From Ruminococcus sp. (GTDB lineage: Bacteria; Bacillota; Clostridia; Oscillospirales; Ruminococcaceae), in NCBI RefSeq assembly GCF_024692365.1, contig NZ_JAILMR010000124.1, positions 1 through 64,000 of the forward strand: a DNA stretch of 64,000 bases. The letters run 5' to 3'. Below the pieces are notes generated by a model. It did no database searches. It worked only from the letters and a program-made list of their open reading frames with translations, and was not told where the DNA came from. Each line of letters begins with the position of its first letter. The first letter of the stretch is position 1. Position numbers and translations under genes: made by a program. Shown here one piece after another: positions 9,083-17,703 of this stretch.

Positions 9083-9358
9083 AGATATGAAGAATGGCGT
9101 TGAGAGGAAAAAAGACGCTTTGCGGAACTTTCAGAGAGCTGCCGTTTGGTGAAAGGCAGCAGTTCGATAGCGCGATAACTCGTCCTTGAGCCGGTATGGT
9201 GAACATTCAGTAGCTGTGCCCGGGATTCTCCCGTTACAGAGAGGCGCATTTGTTGATGCGGCAGAGGTGTACAGTGTGAGTTGTGCATGAATCGGAGTGG
9301 TAACACGGGTAATTATGCTCGTCTCTTGTTTTTACAGAGACGGGCTTATTTTATTTTG
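9083..9358 (+). promoter_or_regulatory. T-box leader, leucine (CTC) specific, before leuA
   Basis: The leader has T-box landmarks in order. A stem I distal arm with GCTGCC...GGTGAAAGGCAGC is at about 9138-9160. The specifier region AACTCGTCCTTGAG has the codon CTC (Leu) at 9179-9181. CCGTTACAG and GAGAGG lie near 9230-9243. A diverged T-box motif, GAGTGGTAACACGG, is near 9295-9308. The terminator pairs GCTCGTCTCT (9317-9326) with AGAGACGGGC (9336-9345), followed by TTATTTTATTTT. Uncharged leucine tRNA should pair with CTC and let leuA be read. The T-box motif differs from the usual GGGTGGTACCGCG. Confidence 0.88.
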
Positions 9359-9427
9359 TAGTAAATCAGATTTCCCGTTAGCCTCAAACTTAGATACTTT
9401 CAATATTATTATATAGGAGGAATTTTG

Positions 9428-11092
9428 ATGAAAAACGCAGAAAAGTATGCAAGAGGATATTATATGCCTCCCGTAAAATGTATGAAATGGGCTGAAAAAG
9501 ATTATATCGATCATGCCCCCGCATGGTGCTCGGTTGACCTGAGAGACGGCAATCAGGCGCTTATAATCCCCATGAGCCTTGAAGAAAAGCTGGAATTCTT
9601 CAAGAAGCTGGTAGATATCGGCTTCAAGGAGATAGAGATAGGCTTCCCTGCCGCTTCCGAGACAGAATATGAATTCTGCCGCACACTTATCGAGAAAAAT
9701 ATGATACCTGACGATGTTACCATACAGGTACTCACTCAGTCGAGAGAACACATAATCAAGAAGACATTTGAAGCTATCGACGGCGCTAAGCACGCAGTCG
9801 TTCACCTTTACAACTCCACCTCTGTTGCACAGAGAGAGCAGGTTTTCCGCAAGTCCAAGGAAGAGATCATCAAGATCGCTACCACAGGCGCAGAGCTCTG
9901 CAAGGAGTACAAGAAGCACGCCAAGGGTCACATCACCTTTGAGTACTCCCCCGAGAGCTTCACAGGTACCGAGCCTGAGTTTGCTGCTGAGATATGCAAT
10001 GCTGTAATTGATATCTGGGAGCCAAACGCTGATAACAAGGTCATAATCAACCTCCCTGTTACCGTTGAGATGTCACTGCCCCACGTATACGCTCAGCAGG
10101 TTGAGTATATGTGTGAAACACTCCACAACAGAGAGAACCTGATAATCTCTCTCCATCCCCACAACGACAGAGGTACAGGTATCGCTGATACCGAGCTCGG
10201 TCTGCTTGCAGGCGGCGACAGAGTTGAGGGTACCTGCTTCGGCAACGGTGAAAGAACAGGTAACGTTGATATCGTTACTCTCGCGCTGAATATGTACACC
10301 CACGGTGTTGAGCCCAATCTCGATTTCACCGATCTCCCCTCACTCATCGAGCTTTATGAGAGAGTAACAAGAATGAAAGTTTATGACAGACAGCCTTACT
10401 CCGGTTCTCTGGTATACGCTGCATTCTCCGGTTCACATCAGGACGCTATCGCAAAGGGCATGAAGTGGCGTGATGAAAAGGACGACAAGCACTGGACTTG
10501 TCCTTATCTCCCAATCGACCCCCACGATGTCGGCAGAGAGTACGAGGGCGACGTTATCCGTATCAACTCACAGTCGGGTAAGGGCGGCATAGGCTATATC
10601 CTTGAACAGCAGTACGGCTACGATCTCCCCAAGGCTATGAGAGAAGACTTCGGCTACAAGGTAAAGGATATCTCCGACAAGGCTCACAAGGAGCTCAGCA
10701 GAAGCGAGGTTCACCAGATATTCAAGGAGACCTACCTCAATATCAATGCCCCGATAGATATTATTGAAGCTCATTACACTCAGAAGGCTGATGAACTCAT
10801 CGGCGCGAAGGTAAAGGCTGTTATCAACGGTAAGACAGTTGAGTGCAGTGCTGACGGCAACGGCAGACTTGACGCTGTTGCTAATGCACTGACTTCCGAG
10901 ATAGGCATGGAGATAAATGTTGATACCTATACCGAGCACGCACTTGAAAGAAAGACAACTTCCGAAGCTTGCTCATATGTTGGCATCAATGTAAACGGAA
11001 AGATCTTCTGGGGTGTTGGCAGACATTCCGATATCATTGTTTCTTCTGTAAGAGCACTGGTATCTGCTATCAATAATGCAATGAAGAAGTAA
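9428..11092 (+). CDS. leuA: 2-isopropylmalate synthase (long type)
   Basis: LeuA joins acetyl-CoA and 2-oxoisovalerate in the first step of leucine synthesis. The 554 residues have CSVDLRDGNQAL near 34-45 (metal and substrate site), HPHNDRGTG and GNGERTGN in the barrel, and a C-terminal LeuA allosteric domain (about 430-554) through which leucine inhibits. It matches the longer type 2 group. AGGAGG lies 7-12 bases before ATG 9428. A leucine T-box controls it. No other leu gene follows; a terminator closes the unit. Confidence 0.95.
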   Translation: MKNAEKYARGYYMPPVKCMKWAEKDYIDHAPAWCSVDLRDGNQALIIPMSLEEKLEFFKKLVDIGFKEIEIGFPAASETEYEFCRTLIEKNMIPDDVTIQVLTQSREHIIKKTFEAIDGAKHAVVHLYNSTSVAQREQVFRKSKEEIIKIATTGAELCKEYKKHAKGHITFEYSPESFTGTEPEFAAEICNAVIDIWEPNADNKVIINLPVTVEMSLPHVYAQQVEYMCETLHNRENLIISLHPHNDRGTGIADTELGLLAGGDRVEGTCFGNGERTGNVDIVTLALNMYTHGVEPNLDFTDLPSLIELYERVTRMKVYDRQPYSGSLVYAAFSGSHQDAIAKGMKWRDEKDDKHWTCPYLPIDPHDVGREYEGDVIRINSQSGKGGIGYILEQQYGYDLPKAMREDFGYKVKDISDKAHKELSRSEVHQIFKETYLNINAPIDIIEAHYTQKADELIGAKVKAVINGKTVECSADGNGRLDAVANALTSEIGMEINVDTYTEHALERKTTSEACSYVGINVNGKIFWGVGRHSDIIVSSVRALVSAINNAMKK

Positions 11093-11108
11093 TCAAATAA
11101 TAAGTGTA

Positions 11109-11143
11109 AAAGCTCCTGCGTATATAAAGCGCAGGAGCTTTTT
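11109..11143 (+). terminator. terminator of leuA
   Basis: AAAGCTCCTGCG (11109-11120) pairs with CGCAGGAGCTTT (11130-11141), followed by T residues. Confidence 0.9.
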
Positions 11144-11170
11144 ATATACAATATCAGAATCAATCAGAAA

Positions 11171-11197
11171 CAAAAAGAGCAGTCTTCTGACCGCTCT
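11171..11197 (-). terminator. terminator of the zinc-ribbon gene
   Basis: On the minus strand AGAGCGGTC pairs with GACTGCTCT (one mismatch, TTCT-side loop) and is followed by TTTTTG. Confidence 0.7.
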
Positions 11198-11214
11198 TGA
11201 TATAGGCTATATTA

Positions 11215-11712
11215 TTAGTCCATCTTAGCGCCGCAGCTGGTGCAGAATGCATTACCAGCAGGAACCTTAGCGCCGCACTGTGTGCAGAACTTTTCAGCAG
11301 CTGCATTTGCAGCAGGAGCAGCAGGCTGAGGAACGCTCTGAGCGGGCTGACCAAACTGAGGCTGTGTCTGAGCAGGAGTACCGGCGGGCTTCAGGGATTT
11401 TAGAGCACCGGGATTCTCGTTTAAAGCATTCAGCAGTTCAAGAACCTTGCAGCCGATGTAAATAACAGCTATTATCCAAAACAGAATCTGTAAGAATGTG
11501 ATGAAACCTGTACTTTCTTCCTTAGGAGCAACACCCTTATCAAAGTATGCTGCAATACTAAGGATATTAGTTGCAGTAATGGCGTTCTTACTTGCCTTCA
11601 AAGCCTGAAAACCACAGTTGCCAGCAATTGTAAGGAAAAGTGCAAACAGTACGTTTACAGCAGGTCCAACTACCTTATAAAGTCCGTTCATAAATCCTTT
11701 AATTGAGTTCAT
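11215..11712 (-). CDS. small membrane protein with C-terminal zinc ribbon
   Basis: The 165-residue protein has two hydrophobic segments (about 13-33 and 67-87), an Ala/Pro/Gln-rich linker (about 110-140) and a C-terminal zinc ribbon CTQCGAKVPAGNAFCTSCG (two CxxC pairs). Such modules are common in small Clostridia membrane proteins whose function is unknown. I chose ATG 11712 because GGAGG stands 8 bases before it. It has its own consensus promoter and a terminator, so it is a single-gene unit. Confidence 0.8.
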   Translation of the reverse strand: MNSIKGFMNGLYKVVGPAVNVLFALFLTIAGNCGFQALKASKNAITATNILSIAAYFDKGVAPKEESTGFITFLQILFWIIAVIYIGCKVLELLNALNENPGALKSLKPAGTPAQTQPQFGQPAQSVPQPAAPAANAAAEKFCTQCGAKVPAGNAFCTSCGAKMD

Positions 11713-11748
11713 TGTCTTTACCTCCAAAGATAAATATTTAATAATGTT

Positions 11749-11777
11749 ATTATACTAATTTTTACAATGTTTGTCAA
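11749..11777 (-). promoter_or_regulatory. consensus promoter of the zinc-ribbon gene
   Basis: Minus-strand TTGACA (11772-11777) and TATAAT (11749-11754), 17-base spacer. Confidence 0.85.
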
Positions 11778-11952
11778 TACTAAAAAGAGGTAATTTTAAA
11801 AAATCTCACTTTATTCGTCATATGTTATAAGTTAATCGACAATTAACTCCCCTGCACTGCCTTCTTCAACAATTATTAAACTAAAAATATGTGTATCTTT
11901 TCCAGCATATACATTCAGAGAAGGATCATATGAAACATCAACTATAACGTAG

Positions 11953-11995
11953 TAAAAGAAAACAGCTGCACAGAACGTACCTGCACAGCTGTTTG
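11953..11995 (-). terminator. terminator after spoVM, end of the yicC-spoVM operon
   Basis: AACAGCTG (11961-11968) pairs with CAGCTGTT (11986-11993); three more pairs form inside after a 2x2 loop. On the minus strand TTTTCTTTT follows. It lies 23 bases after the spoVM stop. Between it and 11778 I see nothing else. Confidence 0.75.
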
Positions 11996-12015
11996 CAAAC
12001 ATAAAGTAGAAGATT

Positions 12016-12102
12016 TTATATACTGTCTTCTTTGCTGATACCAAAGATCATTTTCAGCAGTCCCGAAATCAGGCGGGGACTTTTAACAATTACGACTTTC
12101 AT
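12016..12102 (-). CDS. spoVM: stage V sporulation protein M (28 residues)
   Basis: A GGGAGG ribosome site precedes an ATG at 12102 and 28 codons reading MKVVIVKSPRLISGLLK..., ending KEDSI. Aligned with B. subtilis SpoVM (26 residues, MKFYTIKLPKFLGGIVR...), Lys2, Lys7, Pro9 and Gly14 match and basic/hydrophobic positions agree along the length. SpoVM is an amphipathic helix that binds the curved forespore membrane; Pro9 is important there. The place, just after thiN at the end of the yicC operon, is the same as in B. subtilis. The gene is too short for normal ORF calling. Confidence 0.85.
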   Translation of the reverse strand: MKVVIVKSPRLISGLLKMIFGISKEDSI

Positions 12103-12158
12103 AAGTATTACCTCCCTTTTGCTTGGTAATACATACTATTCCGCAAGATGAATTTTGG

Positions 12159-12785
12159 TTACAGTCTTGACTGGATAACAAGAAGTCTGCCCTCGGTAAA
12201 TGAGATCTTCGCTTCTCGTGAAGTTATCTCGTTTGATACACCAAGAGTGACCGAATCTGTAAGAGTGCAGTCCTGAACACAGTATTTCGCACCGCTTATG
12301 GAAAGCCCTTTGACTTCACGAGAGTAAGCAAACAGAGAAAGAGAAAAGCCCTCTTTATACGGAACAGAAAATTCACTCGGCATATGAAATGATATTATAT
12401 CATTATCGCCTACAATGGTACCGCAGGCGCCGTTTTCGGCTATCAAAGCAAGACAAGCGATATTGCCTATCATGTGGTCTATCCTGCCGCCACAGGCACC
12501 GTAGATAACTATTTTCTTGGCACCCATCTCTAAAGCCTTATTAACTGCCAGCATCAGATCTGTATCGTCTTTTTCAGGTGGAAAGCACATTACCTTGTCG
12601 CCTGATGGTGTATAGTTCAGAGAGTCAAAATCACCAAGAACAATATCAGCTTCAATTCCGAGAGATTCTGCCAAGGCAAATCCCTTGTCAGCACAGATTA
12701 CAAATGCACTTTCAAGCAGAGTTTTATCCACAGTTTCAGGCTTGACAGGATCACCGCCCGCAAAAATAACACAGGTGTCAGTCAT
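12159..12785 (-). CDS. thiN: thiamine diphosphokinase
   Basis: ThiN transfers pyrophosphate from ATP to thiamine to give the cofactor TPP. The 208 residues have VLGDFDSL near 48-55, DDTDLMLA near 72-80 and GACGGRIDH near 97-105, the family's nucleotide and metal sites. The start overlaps the end of rsgA by 8 bases. In B. subtilis rpe stands between rsgA and thiN; here it does not. Confidence 0.9.
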   Translation of the reverse strand: MTDTCVIFAGGDPVKPETVDKTLLESAFVICADKGFALAESLGIEADIVLGDFDSLNYTPSGDKVMCFPPEKDDTDLMLAVNKALEMGAKKIVIYGACGGRIDHMIGNIACLALIAENGACGTIVGDNDIISFHMPSEFSVPYKEGFSLSLFAYSREVKGLSISGAKYCVQDCTLTDSVTLGVSNEITSREAKISFTEGRLLVIQSRL

Positions 12786-13659
12786 TTTTATACTCCCATT
12801 CCTTTAGCTGCTTGGCGTCCTCATACATTTGCAGATAGCTGTCGAACCTTGACTGTGGTATCTTCCCTGACTTAACAGCTTCGATAACGGCACAGCCCTT
12901 TTCCTTGGTGTGACTGCAATCAGGGAAACGGCATTTATCAGTGTATTCTGCAAACTCAATAAAACAATCAGCCAGCTTGTCCTTAAAAATGATGTCGTAC
13001 CTATTTGTATCAAATGAGGAGAAACCGGGAGTATCCGCGATGTATCCGCCGCCATCAAGCTTGTACAGTTGAACATGACGGGTCGTATGTCTGCCCCTGC
13101 CCAGCTTTTTGCTTATCTCGCCAGTTGCAAGACCAAGTTCGGGATACATATTATTTAACAGCGAAGATTTTCCCACGCCTGTGTTGCCTGTAAAGGCAGA
13201 AAGCTTGCCTTGCAGTGCAGCCCTGACTTCAGCGCTTCCCTCACCTGTTACATTGTCACATTCAAAAACATCTATACCCACGCTGCGGTATACAGCTGCG
13301 AGTTCCTCGCCAGAACGCTTATCTACTTTGGTAAAGACCACAACGGGCTTTATCTTCTTGAATTCTGCGATCGCTATGAATTTATCCAGCAAAAGCGTAT
13401 TCGGTCTGGGCTCGACAGTTGATGATACAAACACCAGCAGATCAAGATTAGCAAGGGGTGGTCTTATAAGCTCGGAACGTCTTGGCAGTATCTCCTCAAT
13501 GACACAGCCGTCCTTGTCCTCTGAAATTATCACATTGTCACCGCACATCGGGGATATTTTCTTTTTTCTGAAAATACCGCGGGCTTTACATTCAAATATG
13601 CCGTCGGAGGCATCTACAGTGTAGAGACCTCCGATTGCTTTCGTTATTATACCTGTCAT
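12778..13659 (-). CDS. rsgA: ribosome small subunit-dependent GTPase A
   Basis: RsgA is a circularly permuted GTPase that helps late 30S subunit assembly. The 293 residues have an OB fold (about 1-65), TKVD (G4) before NTGVGKSSLLN (G1, P-loop) and DTPGFSSF (G3), the permuted order. A zinc site with CRFPDC, SH and KGC lies near 245-258. It lies 6 bases after the prkC stop, as in other Firmicutes. Confidence 0.95.
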   Translation of the reverse strand: MTGIITKAIGGLYTVDASDGIFECKARGIFRKKKISPMCGDNVIISEDKDGCVIEEILPRRSELIRPPLANLDLLVFVSSTVEPRPNTLLLDKFIAIAEFKKIKPVVVFTKVDKRSGEELAAVYRSVGIDVFECDNVTGEGSAEVRAALQGKLSAFTGNTGVGKSSLLNNMYPELGLATGEISKKLGRGRHTTRHVQLYKLDGGGYIADTPGFSSFDTNRYDIIFKDKLADCFIEFAEYTDKCRFPDCSHTKEKGCAVIEAVKSGKIPQSRFDSYLQMYEDAKQLKEWEYKND

Positions 13660-13665
13660 ATAAAC

Positions 13666-15870
13666 TTAGTAAGTTGTTTCGCCGTTGTCAACGGGAGCCA
13701 CATCAGTCTGTGAGCTGTCATCAGTAGGCTGAGGCTCGGGATCAGGCTGAGGCTCAGTTACATCAGGCTGAGATGAACTTTCCTCTGGCTTGGAGCTTTC
13801 CTCCTTGACAGTAGGAGTGATATCCAGCAGACCCTGCTTATTCAGCGAACCGTTGAGTTCAGCAGTCTTCTTGTCGTAGTTTACGTTGAATACTGCGTAG
13901 TTTACAGACTTGCCTGTTTCATCGTTTCTAATGGATACTGTGATAGTCTCGGTCTTCTTACCTGAGATATCCATGGTTATCGCACCACCCGAAACTGATT
14001 CACCGTTGGAGATGGACTGTGTATACTTAACGTTACCGTTTACGAAGCCCTGCAGTGAATAAGAACCGTGCAGACCATCAGGCATAGGAATGCTGATCGT
14101 CAGATCAACGGGATCGGTCTCACCAGTAGAAACGTAGATCGTAACCTCGGTATCTCTCTCAACTCTCTTTTCTGCATCAACAGACTGGTCAATTACCTTA
14201 CCCTTATCGCCGTCATGAGGCAGATCCTGTACAACAGCCTTCAGCTTGTTTTCCTTGAGAATTGTGATAGCCTTCTCCTTGGTCAGACCAACAACATTAG
14301 GAACCTTGACCTGAGTATCCAAAGGACCATTGCTGACGTAAAGTGTAACTGCGCCATCGAGAGCAAATTCAGTACCTGCTGCAGGCTCTGTGCCTATTGC
14401 AATGCCCTTAGCGACATTATCATCATACTTGCTTCTCAGAACAACTGTAAATCCAGCAGCTGTCAGCTCACTCTCTGCAACAGCGGATTCAGAACCCGAA
14501 ACATCGGGGATAACTGTCATCTGCTTGCCCTTACTAACCTTCAGGGTGATAGTATAGCCTTCCTTAACGGATTTACCTGCGGACTGGCTCTGCCAGAAGA
14601 TAACGCCCTCTTCGTACTCGATATTGTACTCGTAAGTAGGATCGATCTTGAGCTTGTCGCCCCAGTCCTGCCGAACCTGAATAATGTTCTTGCCAACAAA
14701 GTTAGGCAGTGTAACGGTACTTGTGTGCATACCTGTTCCTGTGCCGTCCTTGGTAAATGTTTTGATAACTGTCCAGCCGATTATGCAAGCTGCAACGATA
14801 ACTACCGCAACGGTAACTGCCAGAAGTATCGGCACTACATATGAGCGCTTCTTTTCAGGCTCGTAGTAATCTTCATCGTCGTCATCATCATAATCTTCGT
14901 CTTCGTAATCATCATCATAATCATCGTCATAATCGTTGTAATTATCATCGATTACAGGCTTTCTGCTCTGATTATTTACAGGATAGAAGCCTACATTGTC
15001 AGCAACAGGTGCAGCACCTGACTTGTATCCGAATACAACAGACTGATTGAGCTTGAATGTATCCAGATCCCTTATCATCTCGGCTGCCGACTGATAACGC
15101 TGAGCAGGCTGCTTTTCCATAGCGTGATAAACGATCTCTTCCAGCGCCTCGGGGATAGAAGGCATGATCTCTCTGGGAGGTACAGCCATTTCCTGCATAT
15201 GTTTAAGAGCAACATTCACAGCAGTATCACCGTCAAAAGGCTTTCTTCCTGTAAGCATCTCATAAAGCATAACGCCTACAGAATAGATATCCGATCTTTC
15301 ATCGGTCATATCGCCCTGAGCCTGCTCGGGAGATATATAGTGAACAGAGCCTATTGCCTTATCCGAAAGGGTCTTGCCGTCGATCCTGGAAAATCTTGCA
15401 ATGCCGAAGTCCATGACCTTTATCGTGCCGTCTGTAAACAGCATGATATTCTGCGGCTTGATATCCCTGTGAACGATGCCCTTGTCATGAGCGTGCTGCA
15501 AAGCTCTAAGTATCTGCGTGATGAAGTGCAGCGCATCTTTCCATTTCAGTACACCCTGCTGTTCGATAAACTCTTTCAGCGTGATACCGTCGATATATTC
15601 CATTACGATGAACTGTATCTCATCAGTGAAGCCCACATCGTATATCTTAACGATATTAGGGTGAGACAGCACTGCGATAGCCTTGCTCTCATTCCTGAAC
15701 CTTCTCAGAAACTCCTCGTCACCCGAAAACTCGGGTTTAAGGATCTTTACAGCCACAGGACGGTCTTCCATTACGTCCTGTGCCTTATAGACATCAGCCA
15801 TTCCGCCTACGCCTATAAGCTCGGTAATTTCATATCTGCCATCCAGCTTCTTACCGATATTAGAATCCAT
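13666..15870 (-). CDS. prkC: PASTA-domain serine/threonine protein kinase
   Basis: PrkC senses wall fragments and phosphorylates growth and division proteins. The kinase domain (about 12-272) is intact: VGGMADVY loop, Lys42 in VAVKIL, HRDIKPQN with Asp136, DFG at 154-156. An extremely acidic Asp/Tyr/Glu stretch (about 308-338) precedes the membrane helix (about 345-369). Three PASTA repeats (about 387-592) and a Ser/Pro/Glu-rich tail lie outside. ATG 15870 has AGGAG 9 bases before it; the upstream TTG (15879) is too close to that site. It is next to its phosphatase prpC. Confidence 0.95.
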   Translation of the reverse strand: MDSNIGKKLDGRYEITELIGVGGMADVYKAQDVMEDRPVAVKILKPEFSGDEEFLRRFRNESKAIAVLSHPNIVKIYDVGFTDEIQFIVMEYIDGITLKEFIEQQGVLKWKDALHFITQILRALQHAHDKGIVHRDIKPQNIMLFTDGTIKVMDFGIARFSRIDGKTLSDKAIGSVHYISPEQAQGDMTDERSDIYSVGVMLYEMLTGRKPFDGDTAVNVALKHMQEMAVPPREIMPSIPEALEEIVYHAMEKQPAQRYQSAAEMIRDLDTFKLNQSVVFGYKSGAAPVADNVGFYPVNNQSRKPVIDDNYNDYDDDYDDDYEDEDYDDDDDEDYYEPEKKRSYVVPILLAVTVAVVIVAACIIGWTVIKTFTKDGTGTGMHTSTVTLPNFVGKNIIQVRQDWGDKLKIDPTYEYNIEYEEGVIFWQSQSAGKSVKEGYTITLKVSKGKQMTVIPDVSGSESAVAESELTAAGFTVVLRSKYDDNVAKGIAIGTEPAAGTEFALDGAVTLYVSNGPLDTQVKVPNVVGLTKEKAITILKENKLKAVVQDLPHDGDKGKVIDQSVDAEKRVERDTEVTIYVSTGETDPVDLTISIPMPDGLHGSYSLQGFVNGNVKYTQSISNGESVSGGAITMDISGKKTETITVSIRNDETGKSVNYAVFNVNYDKKTAELNGSLNKQGLLDITPTVKEESSKPEESSSQPDVTEPQPDPEPQPTDDSSQTDVAPVDNGETTY

Positions 15871-15905
15871 TTTATTCAACTCCTAAATATTATTTTATTG
15901 TCTCA

Positions 15906-16634
15906 TCAATTGGCTACTATAGCAGCGGTTATATTATCTTTGCCGCCGCATTCGTTTGAATGGTCGATGAGCTTTTTTACTGCTTCATCGAGATTATTCC
16001 CGAAAACGGTGCAGTATATAAGTTCATCGCTGCAGTATCCAGACAAACCGTCAGAACAAAGCACAACAGCAAAATTTCCCTCTTCATAGTGCTCAAAATA
16101 ATCGACCTCGACATCGGGTTCAACACCCACTGCCCTGGTGATCACATTTCTCATCGGGTGGGTCTTTGCATCCTCATCTGTTATCTGACCGCTTCGTCTA
16201 AGCACTTCGACATAAGTATGATCTGTGGTGATCTGTTTGATGCCGTCCTTAGTCAGCAGATAACCGCGGCTGTCACCTACATTGACGATATAAATGCTTT
16301 TGCCAATGACCAGCGCAGCGACACAGGTAGTGCCCATCCCGTTTTTATCTATATCCTCAATGCTTTTTTCATACACGCAGGTGTTCGCGTAATGAACCGC
16401 ATTGAGCAAAAGATTTCTGATAGAATTACTGTTCATATCGGGTCTGAAATTCTCCTTGACCCTTTCGATAAAACTGTCAACAGCAAGCTGACTTGCAACT
16501 GCACCAGAAGCTGCACCGCCCATACCGTCACAAACAGCAGCGATGCACATATTATCGCCAAGAACCTCGACCCTGACTCTATCCTGATTCTCTTCTCTCT
16601 TTTGACCTATATCTGTACCAAATGCCAGAAACAT
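15906..16634 (-). CDS. prpC: PP2C-type protein phosphatase
   Basis: PrpC removes phosphate from proteins modified by PrkC. The 242 residues have the PP2C metal motifs: IGQKREENQDRV near the start, VCDGMGGAASG near 35-45, VGDSRGYL, and GKDNITAAIV near the end. I chose ATG 16634 (GGTGAG 4-9 bases before); a GTG at 16643 is possible. It stands between rlmN and prkC, the usual order. Confidence 0.95.
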   Translation of the reverse strand: MFLAFGTDIGQKREENQDRVRVEVLGDNMCIAAVCDGMGGAASGAVASQLAVDSFIERVKENFRPDMNSNSIRNLLLNAVHYANTCVYEKSIEDIDKNGMGTTCVAALVIGKSIYIVNVGDSRGYLLTKDGIKQITTDHTYVEVLRRSGQITDEDAKTHPMRNVITRAVGVEPDVEVDYFEHYEEGNFAVVLCSDGLSGYCSDELIYCTVFGNNLDEAVKKLIDHSNECGGKDNITAAIVAN

Positions 16635-16652
16635 ACAGCTCACCGCCTTTCA

Positions 16653-17699
16653 TCATATTTCATATTCCCGCCTCAGCTGACCGCAGGCAGCATCTATATC
16701 AGAACCCAGCGTTCTGCGGACTGTCGCGTTAAGACCAAGAGCTTCCAGTCGCTTACGGAATCGTTCAGCAGCTTTTCTGTCCGACCTGTAATCGCGTTCC
16801 TTGATCTTATTTACGGGAATGATATTCACATGGCACACAAAGTTTTTTAGCAGTGCGGCAAGTTCTTCCGCATCAGACTGTTTATCATTGTGACCATCAA
16901 TAAGCGCATATTCAAAAGAAATCCTTCTGCCCGTGACCTTGAAGTAATACCTGCACGCGGTCAGAAGTTCGTTTATATCATACTTATTGTTAACGGGCAT
17001 GATCTCACTTCTGCTCTTATTATTTGAAGCATGGAGAGATATGGACAGCGTTATGCCGAGTTTCATTTCTGCAAGTTCGTAGATTCTCGGAACTATCCCG
17101 CAGGTTGAAACAGAAACGTGTCTCAGCGACATATTAGTTCCCTGTTCGCAGGAAAGCACTTTAAGGAAATTTACAACATTATCGAAATTATCCATCGGCT
17201 CGCCGATACCCATGAGCACAGCGCCCGTTATCTTCCTGCCGCTGTCCCTTGCCGCTTCATAGATCTGAAGAAGAATCTCGGATGAAGCAAGATCTCTCTT
17301 GTACCCCGCGATAGTCGAAGCGCAGAATCTACACCCCATCTTACAGCCTACCTGCGTAGAAACGCAGACAGTGTTGCCGTAGTTGTACTCCATGATAACA
17401 GTCTCAACATGGTTGCCGTCAGGAAGCCTATACAGATATTTTACAGTATTATCGGTGTTACTTTCAAGTCTTTTTACGACAAATAGTGATTTTAAACAAA
17501 ATATTTTTTCTAGCTTTTCCCGCAATTGTACAGATAGATTAGTCATTTTACTAAAACTATCGACTCTTTTGACATGAAGCCATTCAAATATCTGTTTTGC
17601 GCGGAATTTCTTCTCTCCCGCAAGAAGTATCTGCTCCTCAAGTTCCTCGGGAAGCAGACCTAAAATATCGATCCTTCCGTTCTCGTCGTAAGCGACCAT
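16653..17699 (-). CDS. rlmN: 23S rRNA/tRNA adenine C2 methyltransferase (radical SAM)
   Basis: RlmN methylates A2503 of 23S rRNA. The radical SAM cluster is GCKMGCRFC with Cys119, Cys123 and Cys126. The C-terminal Cys near 341 (DAACGQL) is the second catalytic cysteine. MGIGEPMDNFDNV is the family's GEP region. 348 residues is the usual length. Its start is 4 bases after the rsmB stop. Confidence 0.96.
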   Translation of the reverse strand: MVAYDENGRIDILGLLPEELEEQILLAGEKKFRAKQIFEWLHVKRVDSFSKMTNLSVQLREKLEKIFCLKSLFVVKRLESNTDNTVKYLYRLPDGNHVETVIMEYNYGNTVCVSTQVGCKMGCRFCASTIAGYKRDLASSEILLQIYEAARDSGRKITGAVLMGIGEPMDNFDNVVNFLKVLSCEQGTNMSLRHVSVSTCGIVPRIYELAEMKLGITLSISLHASNNKSRSEIMPVNNKYDINELLTACRYYFKVTGRRISFEYALIDGHNDKQSDAEELAALLKNFVCHVNIIPVNKIKERDYRSDRKAAERFRKRLEALGLNATVRRTLGSDIDAACGQLRREYEI

Positions 17700-17703
17700 A
17701 CAT

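Noticed and set aside
11832-12044. A 70-codon minus-strand open frame overlapping spoVM
   Set aside because: It starts at TTG inside spoVM without a ribosome site, and its middle is the terminator hairpin of the operon.
15124-16089. A 321-codon plus-strand frame opposite prkC and prpC
   Set aside because: It is antisense to two strongly supported genes and has no ribosome site.
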